In this document: positions 1 to 10,332 of the stretch, in pieces
Numbering within the stretch: the first letter of the stretch is position 1
Layout of the letters: every line of letters begins with the position of its first letter
From: Candidatus Apopatosoma intestinale
GTDB taxonomy: Bacteria; Bacillota; Clostridia; Oscillospirales; CAG-272
Assembly (NCBI GenBank): GCA_003524145.1
Contig: DODZ01000035.1
Coordinates: 60,868-124,867, forward strand
Reading direction: 5' to 3'
Length of the DNA stretch: 64,000 nucleotides
Notes under the pieces: model-generated
The model's database searches: none
What the model saw: the letters and a program-made list of their open reading frames with translations, nothing else
What the model was told of the DNA's origin: nothing
Made by a program: the position numbers and the translations under genes

Positions 1-45
1 CAGAAAGAGATTAAAAGAGGAATGCTTTCCTCTTTTTGACTTTTG

Positions 46-69
46 GTACTTTTGGTCACGCAAAAGTAC
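46..69. repeat. perfect hairpin in repeat-rich spacer
   Basis: GTACTTTTG at 46-54 pairs perfectly with CAAAAGTAC at 61-69 around a six-base loop. No T-run follows, so it does not look like an intrinsic terminator. A second short inverted repeat, GGGTCG (100-105) with CGACCC (116-121), lies just downstream. No open frame with a ribosome site covers 1-177, and the stretch looks like accumulated intergenic repeat sequence. Confidence 0.5.
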
Positions 70-177
70 GAGAAAAGAAAAGTATCTTTATGTTTCTTCG
101 GGTCGTCGATGGCGCCGACCCCTACAATATAAAATCCAAGTACAGCCAGTAGCAAAATAAAAACTAAATCTTAACCT

Positions 178-319
178 GCTTTTTCTTTTGCCATAGCCGC
201 CGCAAAAGAAAAAGCTATCAAAAAGAAAACGCCGTTATAGAGATTACGCGCTCTGTGGAGCACGACCGCCGACACCGGCGGCTCGTGCAAGCCTTTAAAA
301 AGGCTTGAGCGAAACTTCA
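178..319. repeat. structured intergenic repeat, copy A
   Basis: First of two related copies; the other is at 39805-39949. It opens with a perfect 13-bp inverted repeat, GCTTTTTCTTTTG (178-190) and CAAAAGAAAAAGC (203-215), separated by 12 bases. It continues through a block sharing AAAAAGAAAACGCCG and CGCGCTCTG with copy B, and ends with a hairpin AAGCCTTT / AAAGGCTT followed by GAGCGAAAC. Copy B keeps both hairpins, but the second has different paired bases. It lies between an unseen left-hand gene and the groEL terminator. Confidence 0.75.
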
Positions 320-367
320 GAGGCGGGCGAAAATTCTATTATGGCAGGGAAAAAGCGAATACAACAA

Positions 368-401
368 AAATCAGGAAATCCGCCTGCGGATTTCCTGATT
401 T
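368..401 (-). terminator. intrinsic terminator of groES-groEL
   Basis: A 16-bp perfect stem (AAATCAGGAAATCCGC at 368-383 with its complement at 386-401) lies 32 bases past the groEL stop. On the minus strand the stem runs into a T-rich tract (TTTTTGTTGT). Confidence 0.8.
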
Positions 402-433
402 CATTAAAACCGATATTACTGAATTTTCCGGTA

Positions 434-2074
<1,641 letters not shown>

Positions 2075-2097
2075 TCAACTCCTTTTATTCTTGCAAA

Positions 2098-2427
<330 letters not shown>

Positions 2428-2454
2428 TTAGCACTCAAAACATCAGAGTGCCAA
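2428..2454 (-). promoter_or_regulatory. CIRCE operator (HrcA site) of groESL
   Basis: TTAGCACTC at 2428-2436 and GAGTGCCAA at 2446-2454 form the 9-9-9 inverted repeat bound by the heat-shock repressor HrcA. One position departs from the consensus arm (GAGTGCTAA). A TATACT -10 hexamer on the minus strand (2458-2463) abuts the operator, so bound HrcA would block initiation. A -35 hexamer is not clear. HrcA itself is not in this window. Confidence 0.92.
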
Positions 2455-2609
2455 CATAGTATATTTTACATATTATCGGCAAAAAATCAAGTCTTTTTTC
2501 GATTATTAACAAATTATTCATATTAGAAGGCGGAAAAGCGAAAACTCGGCAAGTATGAGCTCTCTTATTCATATATATATTCCGAGTACATGTAAAAAAG
2601 GAGAAAAAT

Positions 2610-3986
2610 ATGGACTTTCTTTCCAAAATAAATGCGTGCCTGCTGGCTGTACTGCCGATAATCATATTTGCGGCGGGAATTTTTGTACTTATAAAGCTTC
2701 GGTTTTTCTTTGCGGTGCATCCTCTTGCCACCTTCCGAGGGATGCTCGCGGGCGGTGCGGGTGAAAATTCGCCCCTGCGTGTGCTGAGCGTTTCGCTTGC
2801 CGGAACGCTCGGAGTCGGAAATATAGTCGGGGTGGCTGTCGCCATATCGCTGGGAGGTATCGGTTCCGTTTTCTGGATGTGGATAAGCGCACTCGTCTCC
2901 ATGGTGCTGAAGTATGCCGAAATAGTGCTTGCCATGCGATACCGCTCATACTCGGACGGTGGCTGCAAGGGCGGTCCCATGTACTATATGGCGCGCGGAA
3001 TCGGCGGTAAGCCCGGCAGAGTGCTTGCGACGGTTTTCTGCGGTGTGGGAGTGCTTGCTTCCTTTTGCCTCGGGAATATCGTTCAGGTGAGCGCCGCCGC
3101 CGATTCCGCGAAGCGAACCTTCGGCTTGCCGAAGATAATATACGGCATCATATTTGCCGTGCTCTGTGCGCTCGTCATATTCGGCGGATTTAAAAAGATA
3201 TCATCCTTCACAGTTGTGGTAATGCCGCTCGTTTGTCTTATATATATCGTGCTTGCCATGCGGATAATCTTACTAAATCTCGGCAGTTTGCCGCGCATTT
3301 TTTCCGATATAATGCAGGCAGCTTTCACGCCGGCAAGCGGTGTCTCGGGCATATTCGGCTATCTTATTTCCGGTGCGGTGCGCCACGGCACGGCGAAGGG
3401 AACCTTTTCGCATGAGGCAGGCTCGGGCACGGCTCCGATGTCCCATGCGCAGAGCGCGGAGCAGAGCGCCGCAAAGCAGGGGCTCTACGGAATATTTGAG
3501 GTTTTCTTCGATACGATAGTTATATGCACGATGACGGCTCTCGTGATAATAATTTCTGGATTTGCGGACAGCAGTCTCGGGAGCATGGATATAGTGATAT
3601 CCGCCTTTGAAAAATATTACGGTGCTTTCAGCGGATATATTTTTACTTTTTCAATGGCGATATTTGCCTTTTCTACAGTGATATGCTGGTCGTATTACGG
3701 TCAGTGTATGCTCGGTTATTTCACGGAGAAAAAAGCGCCTGTCACTGTTTATCTCGCGCTGTATTGCCTTTGCGCGGTTGCGGGTGCTGTCATGCGGCAG
3801 GGGCTGATATGGGAGCTTGCCGACCTTGCTGTCGCCGTCATGACCTCGATAAATCTCGCGAGCGTACTGATGCTGACGGATGAAGTGGCTCTCGAAACGG
3901 CTGCTTTCATTTTGCCGAGGCTTGCCGCGAAGCGTTTTTCGGCGGCGGGAGCAGAAGAAAAGCGCATGGCAAAGAAGAAGGCTTGA
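2610..3986 (+). CDS. Sodium:alanine/glycine symporter (AGCS family)
   Basis: This is an integral membrane amino-acid carrier, expected to import alanine or glycine with sodium. The 458 residues include about ten hydrophobic segments. The family's conserved GTLGVGNIVGVA segment lies near residue 66, and FSHEAGSGTAP (family form FSxEAGxGSAP) falls in the middle of the protein. Length is normal for the family. A GGAG ribosome site precedes the ATG. Substrate cannot be fixed from sequence. It appears monocistronic, and a consensus promoter for the next gene overlaps its stop codon. Confidence 0.92.
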   Translation: MDFLSKINACLLAVLPIIIFAAGIFVLIKLRFFFAVHPLATFRGMLAGGAGENSPLRVLSVSLAGTLGVGNIVGVAVAISLGGIGSVFWMWISALVSMVLKYAEIVLAMRYRSYSDGGCKGGPMYYMARGIGGKPGRVLATVFCGVGVLASFCLGNIVQVSAAADSAKRTFGLPKIIYGIIFAVLCALVIFGGFKKISSFTVVVMPLVCLIYIVLAMRIILLNLGSLPRIFSDIMQAAFTPASGVSGIFGYLISGAVRHGTAKGTFSHEAGSGTAPMSHAQSAEQSAAKQGLYGIFEVFFDTIVICTMTALVIIISGFADSSLGSMDIVISAFEKYYGAFSGYIFTFSMAIFAFSTVICWSYYGQCMLGYFTEKKAPVTVYLALYCLCAVAGAVMRQGLIWELADLAVAVMTSINLASVLMLTDEVALETAAFILPRLAAKRFSAAGAEEKRMAKKKA

Positions 3987-4011
3987 CAAGCCGTATTTTT
4001 GCTGATATAAT
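3983..4011 (+). promoter_or_regulatory. consensus promoter overlapping the symporter stop
   Basis: TTGACA (3983-3988), a 17-base spacer and TATAAT (4006-4011) give a perfect sigma-A-type match. The symporter's TGA stop lies inside the -35 box. It would drive the XRE regulator at 4160 with a leader of about 140 bases. Confidence 0.7.
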
Positions 4012-4049
4012 CGCAACAAGGAATAAAAAAACCAAAATGCAACCGTCTT

Positions 4050-4078
4050 TTGACAAATTGTCATGCGCGCTTTATGGT
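4050..4078 (+). promoter_or_regulatory. second, weaker promoter with inverted repeat
   Basis: TTGACA (4050-4055), a 17-base spacer and TATGGT (4073-4078). The -35 box is half of the palindrome TTGACAAATTGTCA-like sequence (TGACAAATTGTCA). TGCAAC occurs on both sides, at 4038-4043 and 4080-4085. These could be operator sequences for autoregulation by the downstream XRE protein, which is inference. Confidence 0.4.
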
Positions 4079-4159
4079 ATGCAACTTCAAAAAGTGCTAT
4101 AATTCAAGCATGAAAGGCGCATGACGCCGACAAAAATTTCAGCATTAAGGAGAAATGAA

Positions 4160-5161
4160 ATGATTCTGGCAGACAAAATTATATTGCAGAGAAAAAAGGC
4201 GGGCTGGTCGCAGGAGGAGCTTGCGGAGCAGCTCGGGGTATCGCGTCAGTCCGTATCGAAATGGGAGGGTGCGCAGTCCATACCCGATATGGATAAGCTT
4301 CTGAAAATGAGCAGGCTTTTCGGCGTATCGACCGACTACCTGCTCAAGGATGAGATAGACGATGCGCCTGCGGCGCTCACGGCGGATGAATCCGATACGG
4401 GGCTTCGTCGGGTGACTATGGAGGAGGCTTCGGATTATCTCGGAAAGAGAAGAGCAGCCGCACCGAAAATAGCGTTTGCCACTTTTCTTTGTATAATATC
4501 GCCGATAGTCCTTCTCATCATGGCGGGGCTTGCCGACTCGGGAAAATATATTTCAGAGGGAGCTGCCGCGGGCATCGGGCTTTCGGTGCTTCTTTTGCTC
4601 GTGGCCGTCGGCGCGGCGATTTTTCTTTCCTGCGGTGCGAGAGTAAAAGCATACGACTTCCTCGGAAATGAGCCTTTTGAAACGGAATACGGCGTTTCCG
4701 GCATGGTAAGAGAGAAAAAGAAAAATTTTGAGACTAAATTTTCCCGCATGAATATACTCGGAGCAGTTCTCTGCATTCTTTCTGCGGTTCCTATTTTCAT
4801 AGCGCTTTGCTTTGACGGCGCGGAAAATACCGTTTCCGATATGATATATATTCTGGCTGTATGCGCACTGTTTTTTATAGCCGGCATAGGCGTTTTTCTC
4901 TTTGTTTACGGCGGAGTATACAATGCCGCTATGGAAAAGCTCCTTGAGGAGGGCGACTACACGAGAAAGCGCAAGGCGTCAGGCGGCATTATCGGCACGG
5001 TGAGTCTTGTCTACTGGCTTGTGACGACGGCGGTGTTTCTCATATTCCTGTACAGCGGCGCGGAGAAGCAGATGAGCTGGATAATCTGGGCTGTCGCGGG
5101 CGTTCTCTACGGCGCGGTAACCGGCATAATCAGTCTTGTGATGAAAAGCAAAGATAAATAA
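4160..5161 (+). CDS. XRE-family regulator with membrane domain
   Basis: A 333-residue protein. The first 65 residues are a Cro/C1-type helix-turn-helix (RKKAGWSQEELAEQLGVSRQ, then SVSKWEGAQSIPD) with the LFGVSTDYLLKDE tail common in Firmicutes regulators. Four to six hydrophobic segments fill residues 105-325. This architecture is a DNA-binding head tethered to the membrane; the signal is unknown. The start at 4160 is chosen over an in-frame ATG 39 bases upstream because AAGGAG lies just before it. Two candidate promoters precede it, and a bidirectional terminator follows. Confidence 0.88.
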   Translation: MILADKIILQRKKAGWSQEELAEQLGVSRQSVSKWEGAQSIPDMDKLLKMSRLFGVSTDYLLKDEIDDAPAALTADESDTGLRRVTMEEASDYLGKRRAAAPKIAFATFLCIISPIVLLIMAGLADSGKYISEGAAAGIGLSVLLLLVAVGAAIFLSCGARVKAYDFLGNEPFETEYGVSGMVREKKKNFETKFSRMNILGAVLCILSAVPIFIALCFDGAENTVSDMIYILAVCALFFIAGIGVFLFVYGGVYNAAMEKLLEEGDYTRKRKASGGIIGTVSLVYWLVTTAVFLIFLYSGAEKQMSWIIWAVAGVLYGAVTGIISLVMKSKDK

Positions 5162-5173
5162 ACCGAGAGACGA

Positions 5174-5220
5174 AAAAAGAACCCGTGCGCGGAATGCTGC
5201 CCCGCGCACGGGTTCTTTTT
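5174..5220. terminator. bidirectional terminator between convergent genes
   Basis: A 19-bp stem (AAAAAGAACCCGTGCGCGG at 5174-5192 paired with 5202-5220) is flanked by A- and T-runs, so it can act on both strands. It ends transcription of the XRE gene and of the flavoprotein gene, whose stop lies in the last bases of the stem. Confidence 0.9.
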
Positions 5221-7201
5221 ATTTATGTGAAAGGGGAGTTTTTACCGAGCTTTTTCTATATTCATTATATACATTCTCAAACCAAAGCTCGCGCTCGGGG
5301 ATTGGGCGCACGGGCGAAAAGGCATATTTCATTTCGCCGCCTGAGTAAAGCGCTGTCTGCACCTGCGAAAAATGTTCCTCGTCCGTTTCGATATCGCGCC
5401 CCTCGGCGATAAGTTCATCGATGCTCCTCTCTGTGACAAGATACGAGCCGCGGCTTTTGCCGCCGTGCGCGATGTAATCTTCGATTGCGCCGAGATAGAC
5501 GAGCGCCGTTATCAGAATGTCGCGGTTTATCATGACCTCCGGCATGAGCGCGGGTGCCGCTCCCGCATAGTCGGCTTCAAATGAGCTGAGGCACGAGCGC
5601 ACAGACGATATTGCCGACGAAACGGCGGCAGGTGAGCGCACAAAGGCGCCGCATTCGCTCATTATCCTGCCGTATTCCTTCCTGCGGGCGAAAATTTCCT
5701 CCCGCGGCAGTCTTATTCTCGGGCGGGAAAGTATATCGAAAAACGATATCATATCGGCGATATCGCGTGAGATTTCGCTTTCATCGGGCTTTGTCACGGG
5801 CGCACTCCCTGCAATCTTTTCCGCGGCACGCATGGAGCTGACCTGCGTTGCGTTGAGTGCCGTGCCGCCCGGGCGATATACTCCGAATGTTCCCGCACAT
5901 TCGCCTATCGGGAAAAATCCGGCAAGCGCAGTGCTTTCACTCCATATGTCCGCGTCAAGCCCACCGTTGTTATGCTGAGCGCAGACGGCTATCTCAAGCG
6001 GCTCAAGCGTGATGTCTATGCCATGCTCGCGATAGAGTGAGACGGCGGGTTCGTTCATTTTACGCAGACGGTCGATGGGAAGCGGCAGAAGCGCCCCCGA
6101 TTTTTCGAGATATTTGCGTGCATAGTCCGGTAGCAGGGAAAAATCAAGCGAGCCGCCATGTTCGGAAGCGGCGGGATTGCGGCGGAAGTCCATGAATACG
6201 CGTCTGCCGCGGCGCTTTTCCGAGAAAACGGCGAGATCTATGAGCGAAGAGAGTCGCCTGCCGCCGCGAAATATTTTGCGCGGGTCAAAGGGCCACTCAT
6301 AGCCCTTTGAAAATATCGCGCCGAGCATTTCACCCGTGTCGGGGAAATAATCCGTGAGAAATTCATGCTCGTTTCCGCTTTCATCAATGGAGAAATACCG
6401 CGGGATAACCTGCTGATATGTCCCCGAGAGGTTCCAGCGGAAGCCGAGAGAAGCTATGCCGTATTGCGATTCCGTCAGGTTGATGCCCGCGGCGCCCGCT
6501 TCAAAAGCCATGCCGTGCGCACAGGTCTGGCTCTCGGGATAGACGCTCTCGGAATATATGGCAGAGGGTCCGCCTGTCGCCCATATGACATTATCTGCAA
6601 GGAAAACTGCCATGCCGTAGCGGTTTTTCTCATTTATCAGCGCAGGGCAAAGCGCGACGATGCCGCAGGCTCTGCCGCCGCCGCGAAGTATTTTCACGGC
6701 GCGGTAGCCGTCGAAAATCGGGATGTTTTTGCTTTTCACGGCGCACTCAAGCGCCTCGGTCATATATTTTGAGGTGTAAGGACCGCAGGAGGTCGCGCGC
6801 ATGCGGGGATCGTGGTCGGTCTTGTAGCCGGCATATTCGCCGTATTCATTATGGGGAAAAGGCACGCCGAGAGAGACAAGCTCAAAAAAACACCGCGCCG
6901 AGCCCGCCGCCTGTGCGAGGGCGATATCTCCGTGCATGGCACCGCCCGAAAAGAGCGTTTCCGCCATATCGGAAACGGAATCGCCATCTCCGCCGGCAAG
7001 CGTCAGCTTGTAATATGTCTGCTTATCGGAGCCCGTATTCCGCGAGGTGCCCATTTTCTCGCCCTCGGTGATTATGGCTATGTCATGCACGCCAAGGTCA
7101 TAAAGCTTTCTTGCGGCATTGTAGCCCGCCGTTCCGCTCCCGACTATAACGGCGCGAAAAGAGCGGCAGGGAATTCCCGAATCGACAAGAGAAAAGTTCA
7201 T
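5219..7201 (-). CDS. FAD-dependent oxidoreductase, fumarate-reductase flavoprotein family
   Basis: A cytosolic flavoprotein of 660 residues. The dinucleotide-binding motif GSGTAGYNAA lies near residue 22. A capping region and a C-terminal FAD-contact segment (FFPIGECAGTFGVYRPGGTALN) follow, as in succinate dehydrogenase/fumarate reductase flavoproteins. The usual HxxGG active-site region reads AQHNNGG, and the FHPT substrate segment is replaced by SQYGIASLGFRWN, so the substrate is unlikely to be fumarate. There is no signal peptide. It is the last gene of a redox cassette, 12 bases after the SDR gene. Family assignment is firm; the reaction is unknown. Confidence 0.82.
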   Translation of the reverse strand: MNFSLVDSGIPCRSFRAVIVGSGTAGYNAARKLYDLGVHDIAIITEGEKMGTSRNTGSDKQTYYKLTLAGGDGDSVSDMAETLFSGGAMHGDIALAQAAGSARCFFELVSLGVPFPHNEYGEYAGYKTDHDPRMRATSCGPYTSKYMTEALECAVKSKNIPIFDGYRAVKILRGGGRACGIVALCPALINEKNRYGMAVFLADNVIWATGGPSAIYSESVYPESQTCAHGMAFEAGAAGINLTESQYGIASLGFRWNLSGTYQQVIPRYFSIDESGNEHEFLTDYFPDTGEMLGAIFSKGYEWPFDPRKIFRGGRRLSSLIDLAVFSEKRRGRRVFMDFRRNPAASEHGGSLDFSLLPDYARKYLEKSGALLPLPIDRLRKMNEPAVSLYREHGIDITLEPLEIAVCAQHNNGGLDADIWSESTALAGFFPIGECAGTFGVYRPGGTALNATQVSSMRAAEKIAGSAPVTKPDESEISRDIADMISFFDILSRPRIRLPREEIFARRKEYGRIMSECGAFVRSPAAVSSAISSVRSCLSSFEADYAGAAPALMPEVMINRDILITALVYLGAIEDYIAHGGKSRGSYLVTERSIDELIAEGRDIETDEEHFSQVQTALYSGGEMKYAFSPVRPIPERELWFENVYNEYRKSSVKTPLSHK

Positions 7202-7213
7202 TTTACCCTCCGA

Positions 7214-7963
7214 TTACAGGCGGCGGATATGGAAGCCGCCGTCTATATTTATAACTTCGCCCGTGGAATAAGGAAGATAGCCCTTTGCCAGCGCGACGAC
7301 GGCACGCCCGATATCCTCGGGATAACCCCAGCGCTTTATCGGGAGCAGCCCCTCGCCGATGAGTCTGTCGTATTTTTCGTTCACCGTCGCCGTCATATCT
7401 GTTTTGATTATGCCGGGACGCACCTCATAGACATTTATACCGTATTCGGCAAGGCGGTCGGCAAAGAGCGTTGTCACCATCGAGAGTCCCGCCTTTGAGA
7501 TGCAGTATTCACCGCGGCTCGTGCTCGAGGTATATGCCGACATGGAGGTGATATTGATGATAGCCTCTCCAAAGCCGAGCTCTGTCATTTTGTTTGCGCA
7601 GTATTGAGTTAAGAAAAATGTGCCTTTCAGATTGATATCAAGAAGCCTGTCCATGCTCTCGCGGCTCATATTGAGGATGTCCTCGCGCTCCTTCGGTGCT
7701 ACGCCCGCATTGTTTACGAGAATATCTATCTTGCCGAAGCGTTCGATTGCCGTATCTATGATGCGTGCTTCGTCATCTGCCTTTGATATATCGGCGCGTA
7801 TGCAGACAGACTCGGGCGAGAGTGCGCGGATAGCTTTCATATATTTCTCGTTTTCGCTCTGCTGAACGCAGACGAGCGTAAAGCCCTCGGCGGCAAGTGC
7901 TGTGGCAATACCGTTTCCGATGCCGCGCGATGCTCCCGTTACTATGACGATTTTTCTTTCCAT
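7214..7963 (-). CDS. Short-chain dehydrogenase/reductase (FabG-like)
   Basis: An NAD(P)(H)-dependent alcohol/ketone oxidoreductase of 249 residues, standard SDR length. It has the cofactor loop TGASRGIG (residues 9-16), the NNAG motif, a catalytic serine in NITSMSAY, and YCISK supplying catalytic Tyr and Lys. The C-terminal TGEVINIDGG is typical of the classical subfamily. It resembles 3-oxoacyl-ACP reductase, but its placement between an old-yellow-enzyme homologue and a flavoprotein points to a catabolic or redox role rather than fatty-acid synthesis. A GAGGGTG ribosome site precedes the ATG. Confidence 0.9.
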   Translation of the reverse strand: MERKIVIVTGASRGIGNGIATALAAEGFTLVCVQQSENEKYMKAIRALSPESVCIRADISKADDEARIIDTAIERFGKIDILVNNAGVAPKEREDILNMSRESMDRLLDINLKGTFFLTQYCANKMTELGFGEAIINITSMSAYTSSTSRGEYCISKAGLSMVTTLFADRLAEYGINVYEVRPGIIKTDMTATVNEKYDRLIGEGLLPIKRWGYPEDIGRAVVALAKGYLPYSTGEVINIDGGFHIRRL

Positions 7964-7979
7964 AAAAGCACCCTCTTTC

Positions 7980-9314
7980 TTATTTTTTCATGCAGAGCCT
8001 GCGATATATCGGCAGATAGATTTCCTGATCGCGCAGGGGACAACCCGTAGTGCCGCCCGCACGCATAATCTCCGTGCATTTACTGCAGGCAAGGCAGACC
8101 TTGCTTTTGTCTGTATTTCCCGAGATGAAATCGTCTGCAAAGCGGTCGTAGGCAAAAGCCATTCTGCCGAAGCCGACGAGAGTGGAATATCCTCTCTCAA
8201 GCGCACCTGCCGCGGCATACGGCGCAAATTCGCGCAGGTAGCTGTAGCCTGTGCCGACGACGGCGACGGAGGGATTTGCCTTCTGAATTGCCTCCGCTCC
8301 GTGGATGAGTCGGTCTACGCCGACGAGCGGATGCTCGGGCGGTATTCTCTCGCCCTTATTCTGCGGGCGGTTGATATACGGATTGAAGTACGGGCTTCCC
8401 ATGGTCATATCGATAAGCGAAACGCCGAGCGCCGAGAGCTTTCCGATAAGCTCGTTTGCCTCGGTGAAATCGGGCGTTTGCCCATCGTCCGACATGCCGA
8501 AGCCATAGGGCTTCGCTATCATATCGCATATGCCGAGGCGGGAAGCGAGGATAACGCTTTTGTCGGTGTTTTCGGCTATCAGCTTTGTTATATCGAGCAT
8601 GAGACGGCTTCTGTTTTCAAAGCTTCCGCCGTATTTGCCCTCTCTCGTATATGCCGAAAGAAGCTCGCCGAGCAAATACTGGTGGCACGCCTTGATGTCT
8701 ACTCCGTCAAAGCCTGCCCATATCAGCAGTTTTGCCGCGGCAAGATATTTTTCCGGAAGGCTGTCGAGATATTCGTCGGTCAGGAGCGGTGTCCCATCGG
8801 GGAGAGGACGGTATTCCTCTATGGGTTTGCTGTGCGTGGCGATGAGCGGATAGGGAGTGGCACTGTTATGCGAAAATCTGCCCGAATGGGTGAGCTGGGC
8901 GATGAGCGGAGCGCCTGTCACCTTTTTTACCTCGGCTATCATGGCGCGGAATTTCTCTTTATTTTCCTCGGTAATCATGAGCTGCCTGTCCGAGGTGCGT
9001 CCCTCGGGACAGACGGCTATCGCTTCCGACCAGATAAGTGCCGCACCTGAGTGCGCAAAGCGCAGATATCTGCGCTCGGTGAGAGCAGAGGGCGCACCTG
9101 TTTCGTCCGCGTCAAAGCCCTCCATCGGATGGACGGAGAGCGAATTTGAAAGCACGATATCGCCCGCACGCGTGTGCACCGCCGGCTTTACGGCAAGCGG
9201 CGAAAGGTCGCGCGAAAACGGGATGTGAAGCCCGCGCTTTCTCGCGTCGTAGTCTATCTCATCAAGTGTCTGATAATGGAATGTATTCGGTATTTTCAGT
9301 TCGAAAGGATGCAT
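7980..9314 (-). CDS. NADH:flavin oxidoreductase, old-yellow-enzyme family
   Basis: An FMN-binding TIM-barrel enoate reductase-type protein of 444 residues. Family features are the internal AQLTHSGR segment and the C-terminal TLVGFGRMAFA phosphate-binding region. A cysteine cluster (CLACSKC, then a Cys 12 residues on) resembles the iron-sulfur region of 2,4-dienoyl-CoA reductase, but the FAD/NAD domain that follows it in that enzyme is absent. The start at 9314 is preferred to one 30 bases upstream because it has a GAGGAGGT ribosome site and avoids overlap with the preceding gene. Substrate unknown. Confidence 0.85.
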   Translation of the reverse strand: MHPFELKIPNTFHYQTLDEIDYDARKRGLHIPFSRDLSPLAVKPAVHTRAGDIVLSNSLSVHPMEGFDADETGAPSALTERRYLRFAHSGAALIWSEAIAVCPEGRTSDRQLMITEENKEKFRAMIAEVKKVTGAPLIAQLTHSGRFSHNSATPYPLIATHSKPIEEYRPLPDGTPLLTDEYLDSLPEKYLAAAKLLIWAGFDGVDIKACHQYLLGELLSAYTREGKYGGSFENRSRLMLDITKLIAENTDKSVILASRLGICDMIAKPYGFGMSDDGQTPDFTEANELIGKLSALGVSLIDMTMGSPYFNPYINRPQNKGERIPPEHPLVGVDRLIHGAEAIQKANPSVAVVGTGYSYLREFAPYAAAGALERGYSTLVGFGRMAFAYDRFADDFISGNTDKSKVCLACSKCTEIMRAGGTTGCPLRDQEIYLPIYRRLCMKK

Positions 9315-9327
9315 GATTATAACCTCC

Positions 9328-10332
9328 TCATGCCATGGTTTCAAGCATTTTTGCCGTTACTTTGTATTTTGTGGGTTTGCCTTCGGAATAAGCTTTGTAT
9401 TCCGCAAACATATATTCCGCCATGCGGCGCGGCTCGTTTCCGATACTGCCCGCTATATGCGGTGTGAGACGCACATTCGGAAGGCGATAAAGCTCGCTTT
9501 CTTCTGCGGGCGGCTCATCGGGATCGGTGACATCGAGCAGGGCAAGCCGCTCGGGGCAGGCTTTCATTGCCGCTATAAGGTCGGCGGTATTCACCTGCGC
9601 GCCCCTGCCTGTATTTATGAAAACAGCGGCTTTTCCCATCAGGTCAAAGCAGGAGCGGTCTATCATGCCCTTTGTCTGCTCATTGTTTGCAAGGTGATTC
9701 GAGATGACATTGCAGGAGGCGAAAACCTCATGCAGTCCCGTCTTTGTGACGCCCAGCTCCGCCGCTTTTTCATCGGGGAGAAACGGGTCAAAAACATATA
9801 TTTCAAGTTCATGGCGGCGCAGGTGGTTTATCACCATCGTGCCTATCATGCCGGCGCCCAGTATGCCTGCGCGCGTGCGGAAATTGCCGGGATAGAGCCG
9901 CTCGCGGTCGTCATTTTGCCAGTCCGTGCGGCATTTTACCTCGCGGCGGAAGAAGCCCTTATTGGCAAGCAGAATTTCCGAGGCGGCAACCTCTGCTACA
10001 GGCACGGCATTTGCCGCCCATGCGGAAAATATATCAACTCCGCATGAGATAAACGGGCGCGCAAACTGCTGAACGGTACCCGCAGCATAGAAAACAGCCT
10101 TCAGCCTCGGCAGATATCGCCGTATCTCCTCCTCGGAAAGCGCGGGCATTCCCCATGTGGAGAAGATATACTCTACCTTTTGCAACTCGCCCTCGAGCGC
10201 GGGAAAGTCATCCTTTGAGCAGATAAACGGCAGCATATCAAATTCTTCTGTGAGACGTGCGAGCATATCATCGCTGTATACCGCGGGAATATTGAATGGG
10301 CGGAATGTCATGATGCAGGCTTTGCTTTTCAT
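9328..10332 (-). CDS. D-isomer-specific 2-hydroxyacid dehydrogenase
   Basis: An NAD-dependent dehydrogenase acting on a D-2-hydroxy or 2-oxo acid, 334 residues. The cofactor motif is GILGAGMIGTMV. Catalytic Arg is in NTGRGAQV, Glu in the DPDEPP region, and His in LTPHIAGS. The frame is complete. The start overlaps the end of the upstream small membrane protein gene by four bases (ATGA). It begins the redox cassette with the old-yellow-enzyme homologue, SDR and flavoprotein. The exact substrate is not determinable. Confidence 0.9.
   Translation of the reverse strand: MKSKACIMTFRPFNIPAVYSDDMLARLTEEFDMLPFICSKDDFPALEGELQKVEYIFSTWGMPALSEEEIRRYLPRLKAVFYAAGTVQQFARPFISCGVDIFSAWAANAVPVAEVAASEILLANKGFFRREVKCRTDWQNDDRERLYPGNFRTRAGILGAGMIGTMVINHLRRHELEIYVFDPFLPDEKAAELGVTKTGLHEVFASCNVISNHLANNEQTKGMIDRSCFDLMGKAAVFINTGRGAQVNTADLIAAMKACPERLALLDVTDPDEPPAEESELYRLPNVRLTPHIAGSIGNEPRRMAEYMFAEYKAYSEGKPTKYKVTAKMLETMA

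Noticed and set aside
4037..4102. A 21-codon frame (MQPSFDKLSC...) between the symporter and XRE genes
   Set aside because: The nearest AAGGA is 14 or more bases from the ATG and the frame overlaps promoter elements; coding is not supported.
5219..10332. Resemblance to a bile-acid (bai) type operon: OYE plus SDR plus flavoprotein
   Set aside because: The OYE protein lacks the C-terminal FAD/NAD domain of BaiCD and BaiH, no CoA ligase or 7-alpha-dehydratase is present, and the motifs do not single out steroids.
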